The position numbers and the translations under genes are program-made. A stretch of 64,000 bases of DNA from an uncultured Prevotellaceae bacterium (GTDB taxonomy: Bacteria > Bacteroidota > Bacteroidia > Bacteroidales > Bacteroidaceae): NCBI GenBank assembly GCA_902775605.1, contig CACYNE010000021.1, positions 1 through 64,000 on the forward strand. Reading direction: 5' to 3'. Below, piece after piece: positions 52,422 through 60,006 of the stretch (positions are counted from its first letter, which is position 1; each line of letters begins with the position of its first letter). The notes under the pieces are model-generated. The model saw only the letters and a program-made list of their open reading frames with translations. It had not been told where the DNA came from and made no database searches.

Positions 52422-53438
52422 ATGAAAAGAAAGTTTATCATTCTGTCGGCCTGTCTGTTTGCCACCAGCGCCTTCGCTCAGATAGAAGAAGCGAAAGAGG
52501 TGGACAACATTGACTGGCAAGAAGACACTACTGAGATTGTATCTATTGCCGACATCATGCGTGATGAGCAAGAGGTAACTATGCGCAAAAACGTTCAGAA
52601 GCACTACGATGACGTGTGGAGTCGTCGTTCATACCTGAACATCTCAAAGACAACCACCACGCTGACGCCTCAGGAAGAGTACTACACTGGTGTTGATGCC
52701 AATGATGGTCTAGCAACAGTTCCTGAGTTCAAAAGCGATTGGGGTGTTTCGCTGACATGGGGTCGCGGCTACAGACTGCATAAGCCATCCATCGCCAATG
52801 TTGCCCAGTTCAATATTGACTACACTTGGATTGACTTGAACGTCAACCATTTCAAGGCCGAAGGCGATGCTAATCTTTACGATAGTCGTCATAAGTTCAA
52901 TCCTGACAAAGGTCCAAATGGAAAATGGATGCCTTGGCAGAGTGGTGTTTCTGGTACCGACGGCTCTACCTATAGCTCAAGCAGTTTCAAGAAAGCCTAT
53001 TTCTATACGCCTTGGAATCTGGAGAAATATGAGGCCAACTACGGCATGAGCTTAGGCCCCTCTCTCACGCTTTCTCCCTTCACCTATGTCAACGTACCCG
53101 CTTTGCATTACATCCAGATGAACATCTTCTATCACGTGGGCTATCAGGCTTCTGTTATCTATATGAAGAACAACGATGAATACGATGTCAACCAGAAAAA
53201 TGTGACAGGCTATGACGAGGACCTTCAGGAAACGATGGGTGACCACGCTGTAATCGACTTCGGCCACGGCTTAACCACAAGTTTTGGCTTCAGTCTCAGT
53301 TGGAAGTTCATTGGTGTGGGCTTCGAGACTCGAAATTCCACATTGAAGTACCAGTCTCTCTCCGAGAGCGATTTCGGAAAAGACAAATACGAATTCAAGT
53401 CATCTTACAAACGCGTTTATTTACAGTTTAGATTCTAA
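52422..53438 (+). CDS. Outer-membrane beta-barrel-like protein
   Basis: A 338-residue protein with a signal peptide (residues 1-19, ending AFAQ), a polar helical N-terminal part (20-75), and then repeated amphipathic strands (GVSLTWGRGYRL, YGMSLGPSLTLSP, GLTTSFGFSLSW), ending with YLQFRF, the terminal phenylalanine typical of Bam-inserted barrels. I recognise no named family. It is the first gene of an operon with an LRR-caspase gene 11 bases downstream, so it could be an outer-membrane partner of the two secreted cysteine-enzyme-like proteins. Confidence 0.78.
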   Translation: MKRKFIILSACLFATSAFAQIEEAKEVDNIDWQEDTTEIVSIADIMRDEQEVTMRKNVQKHYDDVWSRRSYLNISKTTTTLTPQEEYYTGVDANDGLATVPEFKSDWGVSLTWGRGYRLHKPSIANVAQFNIDYTWIDLNVNHFKAEGDANLYDSRHKFNPDKGPNGKWMPWQSGVSGTDGSTYSSSSFKKAYFYTPWNLEKYEANYGMSLGPSLTLSPFTYVNVPALHYIQMNIFYHVGYQASVIYMKNNDEYDVNQKNVTGYDEDLQETMGDHAVIDFGHGLTTSFGFSLSWKFIGVGFETRNSTLKYQSLSESDFGKDKYEFKSSYKRVYLQFRF

Positions 53439-53449
53439 AAAAGTTAGTT

Positions 53450-54973
53450 ATGAAAAAATATATTATGATGCTTGTATTGGCAGTATGCTGTCTGCCACAG
53501 GCAAAGGCCCAGTCAAGTCTGACAGATATTGGCGGAAAGTGTGGATCGGATTTGAAATGGAAGTTCGATGGCAACACCTTGTCGTTTGAGAACGTCAATA
53601 AACAAGGCTGGAGCACAGAGATTCCCGACTTCGATGTTAAGAAGAACATCGCTCCTTGGGTGAAGAAGAAGCTCAACGTCAAGAAGGTAAGCATTGGTAT
53701 TGGTATCACAAAGATTGGTTCCTGTGCCTTTGCCAATTGTAGCAACCTTCAGGAGGTCGTATTTGACGGTCCCGACTTGGTGGACATTGGCTGGGGTGCT
53801 TTCATGAATTGCTCACGCTTGAAGACCATCTCATTGCCCATTCGCCTGAGCACTATCGGCACCATCGCGTTTGCCAACTGCACCCAACTGCCCTCTGTGA
53901 AAATTCCCGATCGCTGCCGTGTGGGCAATCAGGCCTTCATCTCGTGTAAGAACCTACAGTCTGTTGAGGTTGGTCCTACCACCATTCTAGGCAGCCATGT
54001 ATTCTCTACCGAGGTCACCATCAACGACAAGGTGCGCCACAAGCTCTACGACAAGGAAATCACTCGCCTGCCCTCCTATGTCAACGCTGGCAACTGCAAG
54101 GAGTACGGCTTTGCCCGTTCTGCTGTTGAGAAGTGCATGAACAACAAGAAGGCCGAAGCCTCTGAGGACTATGACTACGCCACTTCTGACGTTGACAAGA
54201 CTATCCCCGTAGGTTATTATACGCGCAACAACACCTATGCCCTGATTATTGGCAACCAGAACTATCGCTTTGTGGGTAATGTCCCCTATGCCATCCACGA
54301 CGCCCGCGTGTTTGCCGACTATTGCAAGAAGACCCTCGGCCTACCCGTCGAGAATGTTCACATTGCCGAGGATGCTACCAAGGAAATGATTCTCGAAGAG
54401 GAACTGGAAGACTGGGTATCTAACATCCCTGAGCGTGAGAACAAAAAACTCATCATTTACTATGCTGGCCATGGTGTGCCCGACATCAAGAACCACAACA
54501 AGGCTTATCTCCTGCCTACCGACGTACGCGGCACGAACCCCAAGCGCGGCATTGCCCTTGAGGATTTCTATGCAAGAATTGGTGAGCTGGGCTTCAACCA
54601 GACATCCGTATTCCTCGATGCCTGCTTCAGTGGTGTGAACCGCGACCACGAGGGTGTATCAGAAGGCCTGCGTGGCGTTGAGATCGAAGCCGAGGAGACC
54701 AGCGTCAGCGATGGCACCGTTGTTGTCTTCACAGCTGCTCAGGGCAACGAAACTGCTCAGGGCTTCGCTGAGGAAGGTCACGGTCTCTTCACCTATTACC
54801 TGCTGAAGGAGTTGCAGAGCTCTCAGGGCTCCATCTCATTTGGCGACCTGTCTGACAACATCAGCACACAGGTTTCTCGCAAGGCTCTGGAGATGAAGCT
54901 CCGCAAGAAGCAGACCCCCAGCACCAAGCCTTCTGAGAGCATCGCCGACAAATGGCGTCGCCTGCAGTTCTAA
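53450..54973 (+). CDS. BspA-like LRR and caspase-like (C14) protein
   Basis: A 507-residue protein with a signal peptide (residues 1-20), a BspA-type leucine-rich repeat domain (about 85-200: SCAFANCSNLQEVVFDG, GAFMNCSRLKTISLP, IAFANCTQLPSVKIP) and a caspase-fold peptidase domain (about 260-480). The catalytic dyad is His341 (YYAGHGVPD) and Cys392 (LDACFSGVNRD). Caspase-like peptidases of this group cleave after Arg or Lys; gingipain and clostripain are related. Here the fused LRR may recognise the target. No sorting domain is present, so the export route is open. It lies between a barrel gene and a transglutaminase-like gene. Confidence 0.88.
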   Translation: MKKYIMMLVLAVCCLPQAKAQSSLTDIGGKCGSDLKWKFDGNTLSFENVNKQGWSTEIPDFDVKKNIAPWVKKKLNVKKVSIGIGITKIGSCAFANCSNLQEVVFDGPDLVDIGWGAFMNCSRLKTISLPIRLSTIGTIAFANCTQLPSVKIPDRCRVGNQAFISCKNLQSVEVGPTTILGSHVFSTEVTINDKVRHKLYDKEITRLPSYVNAGNCKEYGFARSAVEKCMNNKKAEASEDYDYATSDVDKTIPVGYYTRNNTYALIIGNQNYRFVGNVPYAIHDARVFADYCKKTLGLPVENVHIAEDATKEMILEEELEDWVSNIPERENKKLIIYYAGHGVPDIKNHNKAYLLPTDVRGTNPKRGIALEDFYARIGELGFNQTSVFLDACFSGVNRDHEGVSEGLRGVEIEAEETSVSDGTVVVFTAAQGNETAQGFAEEGHGLFTYYLLKELQSSQGSISFGDLSDNISTQVSRKALEMKLRKKQTPSTKPSESIADKWRRLQF

Positions 54974-54983
54974 CACAAAGCCT

Positions 54984-56483
54984 ATGAAACGTTCATTTAA
55001 ATATCAGACTTGGATTGTCATTGCAATCCAAGTCTGCTTGCTTTCTATTCTGCCTGCAGAAGCCAAGAAAAAGGCCACCACCATGCAGGACAGCGAGCAT
55101 ACCGCCTATTACAAAAAGCCGGCCAAACAGGTCAAACAGAAGAAACGCATCGCACGTCTTCTGGAGCCCCAGTACGACTTCCGCGACTTGGCCAAGACCA
55201 TCACCAAGGGATGCAAGACCGATTATCAGAAGATAAAGGCCATCTATCAGTGGATATGCAGCAACATTGATTACGACACAACATATCGCATCTACACTGC
55301 CGACAGCTGCATCAAGGCCAGAAAGGGCGTCTGTCAGGCCTATTGCGACCTGTTCAATCGCATCGCTGCCACTCAGAAGATTAAGGTGGAAACCATCTAC
55401 GGCAAGACAAAGAATCCTGATGGCTCGGCCAGCCAAATGGACCACACCTGGCTTTTCGCCTATACCAGCAAGAACTACGGCATTTTCTTGGACCCTACCT
55501 GGGGTGCAGGTACCTTGGAAAAAGGCAAGTTCCGCAGAAGTGATGACTGCTGGTTTTGGTTCAATGTCGAGCCTGAGAAAATGGCACTCACCCATTTCCC
55601 CAAAGAGGCATCCTATCAACTCGTCAACGACCCTCTGTCAATGACAGAATTCACAGCGATGCCATCCATCAATATGAACTGGCTGAAATACGGACTTACC
55701 ATTCATGAACTCTACACGAAAGCGCGTACACCCAAGTGCACACTGCCTGTGTTGTTCACTCGTGGCGAGGGCATCGTCCAGTTTGTCGATATTCCCTTCC
55801 AGTCGTCACTCAAGATTGGCCAGTTTTACACCTTCCGCATCAAGTTAGAGAAGGATATTGATTTCTCTTTCATTGCTGGCAACCATGTTTTCGACACGAA
55901 AAAACAATGGAAGGACGAAGGCAACGGTATTTATTCTATAGCGTTTATGCCAAGGTCAACCGAGGACCTTTGCTTTTGCCTTAAAAGTCAGGATGATGAT
56001 CAAGAATGGAACAACATTTTGAGGTATCATATCGACACGCCTACCAAGGCCGATTGGAGTGCTGCGGAACCTTATTATCCCCTGGCAATGCCCGAGGTAC
56101 AACATGTGGGCAATCTGGAACCGGAAGAATGGGCGCAGGCAGGCATCGACAACCACCAATTGCTGAAGCTCATCAAAGAGAATAATGTGCAGGAACTGCC
56201 TCTCATCTATAGCGACAACGGCCAGAAACTGACAATCGTTGAGGTGCCGATGACCAAAGTCATCAGTAGAGACCACGCCTACACGTTCCGTTTCTATCCC
56301 AAGTCAGGAGTCAAATGGGCCATCAAGAACGAAAGTGCGTGGCTCACCGACTGGGAAGTGTCCGATGACGGCATGTACACCATGACCATCACTCCCACCG
56401 AGGCAGGTCACCTGACTCTCAATGTACAAATCGAAGAAGGACAGCCTTATTGGGCCGTTCTGAAATACGACATTAACAAATAA
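54984..56483 (+). CDS. Transglutaminase-like (papain-fold) exported protein
   Basis: A 499-residue protein with a signal peptide (residues ~1-27) and a transglutaminase-like domain (about 60-200). The triad is complete: Cys117 (RKGVCQAYC), His154 (MDHTWLF) and Asp170 (LDPTWGAG). The spacing resembles bacterial kyphoscoliosis peptidase-like proteins. The rest (about 235-499) seems to consist of two beta-sandwich domains, each ending in a YxxxI/FxP/TPT-type strand. Could act as a protease or cross-linker on surface proteins. It lies ten bases after the caspase gene; the dispersed element begins just after its stop. Confidence 0.87.
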   Translation: MKRSFKYQTWIVIAIQVCLLSILPAEAKKKATTMQDSEHTAYYKKPAKQVKQKKRIARLLEPQYDFRDLAKTITKGCKTDYQKIKAIYQWICSNIDYDTTYRIYTADSCIKARKGVCQAYCDLFNRIAATQKIKVETIYGKTKNPDGSASQMDHTWLFAYTSKNYGIFLDPTWGAGTLEKGKFRRSDDCWFWFNVEPEKMALTHFPKEASYQLVNDPLSMTEFTAMPSINMNWLKYGLTIHELYTKARTPKCTLPVLFTRGEGIVQFVDIPFQSSLKIGQFYTFRIKLEKDIDFSFIAGNHVFDTKKQWKDEGNGIYSIAFMPRSTEDLCFCLKSQDDDQEWNNILRYHIDTPTKADWSAAEPYYPLAMPEVQHVGNLEPEEWAQAGIDNHQLLKLIKENNVQELPLIYSDNGQKLTIVEVPMTKVISRDHAYTFRFYPKSGVKWAIKNESAWLTDWEVSDDGMYTMTITPTEAGHLTLNVQIEEGQPYWAVLKYDINK

Positions 56484-56495
56484 AAAATTTTTTTC

Positions 56496-56612
56496 GAGGC
56501 ACCCTCCACCAAAATCGCCGGAAATGCCGATATATAAAGGCTTTGAGGCATGGTGGAGGTGCCTTTAGCCCCCCACTGACCCTCCACTAACCCTCCACTA
56601 ACCCCCACCAGG
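56496..56612 (-). repeat. GTGGAGGG dispersed element, copy 1
   Basis: Read on the minus strand: four 11-bp units of GTGGAGGG type, then CTAAAGGCACCTCCACC, ATGCCTCAAAGCCTTTATA, TATCGGCATTTCC and a closing GGTGGAGGGTGCC. On the plus strand GGCACCCTCCACC (near 56498) pairs with GGTGGAGGTGCC (near 56552), giving a 12-13-pair stem around a ~40-base loop. It begins about 15 bases after the transglutaminase gene, behind an A7T7 tract. Confidence 0.82.
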
Positions 56613-56654
56613 CCCATAGACCTGTGTTCCTATTTTTATCCGTGTAATACCTTT

Positions 56655-56720
56655 AAGTCCGTAGTGAACGGACTCTGAGTCCGTCGCCTTCGGACTGCGA
56701 GTCCGACGCCTACGGACGGG
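56655..56720. repeat. 22-bp-period array of AGTCCG/CGGACT dyads
   Basis: Three adjoining 22-base units start at 56655, 56677 and 56699. Each has AGTCCG, seven variable bases and CGGAC(T/G), so each unit is itself an inverted repeat; the outer arms GTCCGTAG (56657-56664) and CTACGGAC (56710-56717) also pair. The dyad character and period match the array at 19248 although the sequence does not. Confidence 0.8.
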
Positions 56721-56831
56721 CATTTCCCATTAAAGGGTTTTCTCCCAAATGACAACCGAAATATTTTTAATTCATTTTACACTCACGATTATTGAGAAGG
56801 TATCTTCATGAATGCAAGGCGCAAAGAGTGA

Positions 56832-56965
56832 GTGGAGGGTTGGTGGAGGGTTGGTGGAGGGTTGGTGGAGGGTCAGTGGAGGGCTGAAGGCACCCCCACC
56901 ATGCCTCAATCCCTTTATATATCGGCATTTCCAGCGATTTTTGTGGAGGGGTGGAGGGCTTTTCG
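56832..56965 (+). repeat. GTGGAGGG dispersed element, copy 2
   Basis: GTGGAGGG starts at 56832, 56843, 56854, 56865 and 56876, exactly 11 bases apart, then follows the conserved body GGCACCCCCACCATGCCTCA, ATCCCTTTATATATCGGCAT and a closing GTGGAGGGGTGGAGGG. It lies inverted to copy 1 about 220 bases away. In copy 2 the body has several substitutions against copies 1 and 3. Confidence 0.82.
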
Positions 56966-56990
56966 CATAAAACTTTTTGTCGGGACTCAA

Positions 56991-57035
56991 AGGCAGCGAT
57001 GTCAGTCACCTGTCCCTATGGCACATAGAAGGGAC
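56991..57035. repeat. CAGTCACCTGTCCC repeat, copy at the left flank
   Basis: GACTCAAAGGCAGCGATGTC followed by AGTCACCTGTCCCTATGGCA is, apart from single substitutions, the inverse of 63104-63145. The two copies thus form a long inverted repeat (about 45 bases) around the 57.0-63.1 kb block. Confidence 0.78.
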
Positions 57036-57150
57036 AGAAGGCATTGGCAAAATGATGTTTCTTTAAAGCGTTTGAGAACAAACATATAGGTAGTATCCAA
57101 CAAACAATTAAAAAAAAAGAAGTTCTAAAACTATTATTTTGCGATTTTTC

Positions 57151-57181
57151 TTGCATATAATGTTTCTTTTTTATATTTTTG
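57151..57181 (+). promoter_or_regulatory. Promoter of the candidate RNA/leader of the BspA-like operon
   Basis: TTG at 57151-57153 and TATTTTTG at 57174-57181 are exactly 20 bases apart. Transcription would begin near 57187, more than 450 bases before the first start codon. Confidence 0.72.
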
Positions 57182-57186
57182 CAACC

Positions 57187-57531
57187 GACAATACCAGTTG
57201 CGTGCAGTTGGATTGTCAAAAGACATCGATGGAATCCAGAGGCCGACGATGCCATTTGTAGGGCAGGCCAAAGGGAAAGGCGTTTACGAACGTTATCGTT
57301 CTGTGCTCTCAAACTTCGCAACTTTGAAACCAGTCACAGAGATAATGCAACGGTAAGCGTCTGCGTGGGTAGATTATATCCCAACTTATGCTATATACAA
57401 TCATATATAGCATCTTTGTTGTATATATAATCACTTGGCGTGGGCTGGCTGCGTTGCTTATCCTTGACTGGGGGCAATGCGAAGGCCTGAGAGCGGGGAT
57501 GGGCGAAAGTAGAAACTCCCATGCCTTTTTT
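57187..57531 (+). ncRNA. Candidate structured RNA or long untranslated leader
   Basis: Starting at the expected first base, 57187-57217 folds into a hairpin of 14 pairs (GACAAT with ATTGTC, then CCAGTTGC with GCAGTTGG with two wobbles, and one bulged A). Further helices are likely: CATCG 57224-57228 with CGATG 57247-57251, and ATGCTATATA 57388-57397 with its inverse at 57404-57413. A short stem ATGGG/CCCAT (57499-57503, 57518-57522) followed by GCC and T6 looks like a terminator 110 bases before the gene. No known RNA family was recognised. It may be a separate small RNA or a leader that controls the downstream operon. Confidence 0.45.
57499..57530 (+). terminator. Candidate terminator at the end of the leader RNA
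   Basis: A short GC-containing stem (57499-57503 with 57518-57522, with partial extension) and a 14-base loop is followed by GCCTTTTTT. The stem is short, so termination may be conditional or weak. Confidence 0.45.
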
Positions 57532-57645
57532 GTTTCCATATTTTTATAAAAACAGCATTGCCAACATAAGACTAACTGGCTGTTGCTGTGTATTGACAGA
57601 AACAAATAACATAACAACAATACTATTAACTAAAATGATATGATT

Positions 57646-59994
57646 ATGAAAACAATCAAGTACCTATTCACGCTATTGTTTGTAAGTGTTTGCACCATTC
57701 AGAATGTATGGGCAGACGATGTAATAGCCAATGTTTCCCTAAAGGAAAAGAACAGTCTTAGTACAGAGATTCTCGCCATTGAGGGCATCGATGACATTAA
57801 GACTGTTACCCATTTGACCGTCACTACTCAAGAAGGTGTTCAGTTAGGAGCTGAAGATTGGACAACCATGAAGACCATGTCAGCGTTGGTCGAACTCGAT
57901 TTAAGTAATGCCAGTGCAGATGCTGTGCCAGAAAACCAATTTAAAAATGTTTGTCCAAACCTTACCATCGCAAAACTACCTAAAGACTTAACGACTATTG
58001 GTGATTATGCTTTTGATGACCAACGAAATCTCGTTACAGTTATTGTCCCTAATACCGTTACATACATCGGAAAATTTGCTTTTGATTATTGTTACGATCT
58101 TGAAAATTGCGATCTTTCTGGTTGCAATCTCACAACAATTCCAGAAAGATGCTTTTATTGTTGTTCTAAACTTCATTCTTTTACAATTCCATCCTCAGTG
58201 ACGACAATTGGGACTAATGCCTTTTATGGTTGCAGCAATTTCACATCACCATTGCCTGCAGGAATCCAAGTCATTGGTGGTCAAGCATTCACTTACGCAT
58301 CGATGCAGGATGTAGATGTTGTGATTCCTGAGGGAACGAATATAAGTGATGCTACCTTTAATCATACCAATATTAGAAGTATAGAATTACCAACTACATT
58401 CATCAAAATTATTAATAGTTTATGCAACTATTGTAACAATTTGCAAAGAATAATTTTGAAATCACCAAATGTCGTAGATAATCGTATTGCCATTTCTAAT
58501 GCCAATAACGTTACCCTGGAGGTCCCATCACATCTGATTGCTTCTTATAAATCTCATTCCGCATGGTCACAATATAAAGATGCCATAGCCATCTCGCCTG
58601 CGGTCACCGATTATACAGTTAGTACAGACTTGAATCTAAGCAACTCATCGATGCGCATGGAAGGAGCCCCCAGCGTTTTCTTTTCAGAAAATGCATCTCT
58701 AACCATAGCTGGATCTACCGCTCAGGCTTTTAACAATTTCACGGCCAGTGCCAACATATATAGTTCTACTAAACAATACACAAAAGTTTATAATGAAGAA
58801 GCAGACGTTACTGTAAATGGTGATTATAAGCAACGCTTCTATGTAAATTACACTGGATGGTACTTTCTTTGTCTGCCATTCGACTTTACTGTAGGCGATG
58901 TAACAGCAGAAGACGGTCAGTTTGTAATTCGTACCTATAACGGTGCAAGACGAAATACGGAAAACGTAGCTTTTGGCAACTGGTCGGCCAATTTGGCAAA
59001 CGATGCTGTCATTACTGCCGGTACAGGTTTTATTCTTCATACCAGCAAAACAACATGGGTAACCTTCAAGGCGAAAGCTGATGGCACTAACTATGTGTTT
59101 AAAAAGAATACCGACGAACTCCAAATTGCGCTCGCAGCCAACAATACCAATGGTGATGCCTCAACAGCCAACACAGGTTGGAACATGGTGGGCAATCCTT
59201 GGCAGACCTATTACAACATTCATAAGATGAACTATACTGCTCCTTTTGCTGTATATGACAATTCCAGGAATCGATATAACACTTATTCACCCTCTGACGA
59301 CGACTATGCTCTCCGTCCCTTCGAAGCATTGTTCGTGCAGTGTCCGAATGGGGTGACAACGATAGACTTCCCTGCCACAGGTCGTCAGATGACATCAGAG
59401 ATAACCTCACAGAATGCTGTGATGAAAAGACGTACGGCAGACAATCGCCTGTTGTTCGACATCCAGGTGACCAGCGACGAACAGTGTGACAAGACACGCC
59501 TCGTGGTGAACAGTGATGCCACAATGGATTATGAGATTGGCCGCGATGCCAGTAAATTCTTTGCTGACGGCACTGCCGTGCCTCAGATCTATTCGCTGGG
59601 AGCTGACGGCACGCAATATGCCATCAACGAGCGTCCTGCTGAAAATGGAACACTGTCCCTCGGCATTCTCTTCGCATCCGATGGCGAATACACACTTTCT
59701 GCCATTCGCAACGATATCGGTCAGGTATTCTTAAAGGATAACGAAACAGGCATCACGACCGACTTGTCAAAACGCAGCTACACCTTTGATACCGATGCAG
59801 GCACTTGTGACGGTCGTTTCACCCTGAATTTCAATGCGCCTACCAGCATACAAACAATGGCGAACGGTGAGACTACTGAAAAGGGTATCTATACTCTCGA
59901 CGGAGTCAAGGTTGGCAATTCTACCACTGGTCTGAAGAAAGGTGTCTATGTGGTACGCCAAGGTCAGCACACTCAAAAGGTGATTATCAAATAA
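57646..59994 (+). CDS. BspA-like leucine-rich repeat protein with type IX sorting domain
   Basis: A 782-residue secreted protein with a signal peptide (residues 1-23, ending VWAD). A BspA-type LRR domain spans about 95-285 (LTTIGDYAFDDQRNLVTVIVP, TYIGKFAFDYC), followed by beta-rich domains and a C-terminal sorting domain (KGIYTLDGVKVG... KKGVYVVRQG...KVIIK). In Bacteroidales BspA proteins bind host or plant surface molecules. ATGs at 57640 and 57646 are both possible; the second begins the usual signal peptide. The first 1.1 kb is clearly A/T-richer than the last kilobase, which suggests a composite origin. It opens an operon to 62914. Confidence 0.87.
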   Translation: MKTIKYLFTLLFVSVCTIQNVWADDVIANVSLKEKNSLSTEILAIEGIDDIKTVTHLTVTTQEGVQLGAEDWTTMKTMSALVELDLSNASADAVPENQFKNVCPNLTIAKLPKDLTTIGDYAFDDQRNLVTVIVPNTVTYIGKFAFDYCYDLENCDLSGCNLTTIPERCFYCCSKLHSFTIPSSVTTIGTNAFYGCSNFTSPLPAGIQVIGGQAFTYASMQDVDVVIPEGTNISDATFNHTNIRSIELPTTFIKIINSLCNYCNNLQRIILKSPNVVDNRIAISNANNVTLEVPSHLIASYKSHSAWSQYKDAIAISPAVTDYTVSTDLNLSNSSMRMEGAPSVFFSENASLTIAGSTAQAFNNFTASANIYSSTKQYTKVYNEEADVTVNGDYKQRFYVNYTGWYFLCLPFDFTVGDVTAEDGQFVIRTYNGARRNTENVAFGNWSANLANDAVITAGTGFILHTSKTTWVTFKAKADGTNYVFKKNTDELQIALAANNTNGDASTANTGWNMVGNPWQTYYNIHKMNYTAPFAVYDNSRNRYNTYSPSDDDYALRPFEALFVQCPNGVTTIDFPATGRQMTSEITSQNAVMKRRTADNRLLFDIQVTSDEQCDKTRLVVNSDATMDYEIGRDASKFFADGTAVPQIYSLGADGTQYAINERPAENGTLSLGILFASDGEYTLSAIRNDIGQVFLKDNETGITTDLSKRSYTFDTDAGTCDGRFTLNFNAPTSIQTMANGETTEKGIYTLDGVKVGNSTTGLKKGVYVVRQGQHTQKVIIK

Positions 59995-60006
59995 GTTGAA
60001 TGGCTT

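Larger units (their letters stand above)
56484..57645. other. 1.16-kb intergenic region with three repeat types and a candidate RNA
   Basis: No credible gene. In order: GTGGAGGG element in inverse orientation (56496-56612), 22-bp dyad array (56655-56720), GTGGAGGG element in direct orientation (56832-56965), a CCTGTCCC-type repeat (56991-57035), a consensus promoter (57151-57181) and a hairpin-rich untranslated stretch (57187-57531). The open frames in the repeats read Pro/Thr/Ser runs that follow the 11-bp repeat and are not coding. Confidence 0.75.

Noticed and set aside
56772..57009. Proline/threonine/serine-rich small frames on the minus strand
   Set aside because: They simply read the 11-bp GTGGAGGG repeat, which is open in several frames; no start signal or conserved protein is visible.
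57179..57430. An 83-codon frame within the candidate leader RNA
   Set aside because: It starts at the expected transcript start without a ribosome-binding region, has no family likeness, and overlaps stable hairpins.
57187..57531. tRNA, tmRNA, RNase P or 6S RNA
   Set aside because: None of the invariant motifs of these RNAs (for example the T-loop or the RNase P core) could be found by eye.
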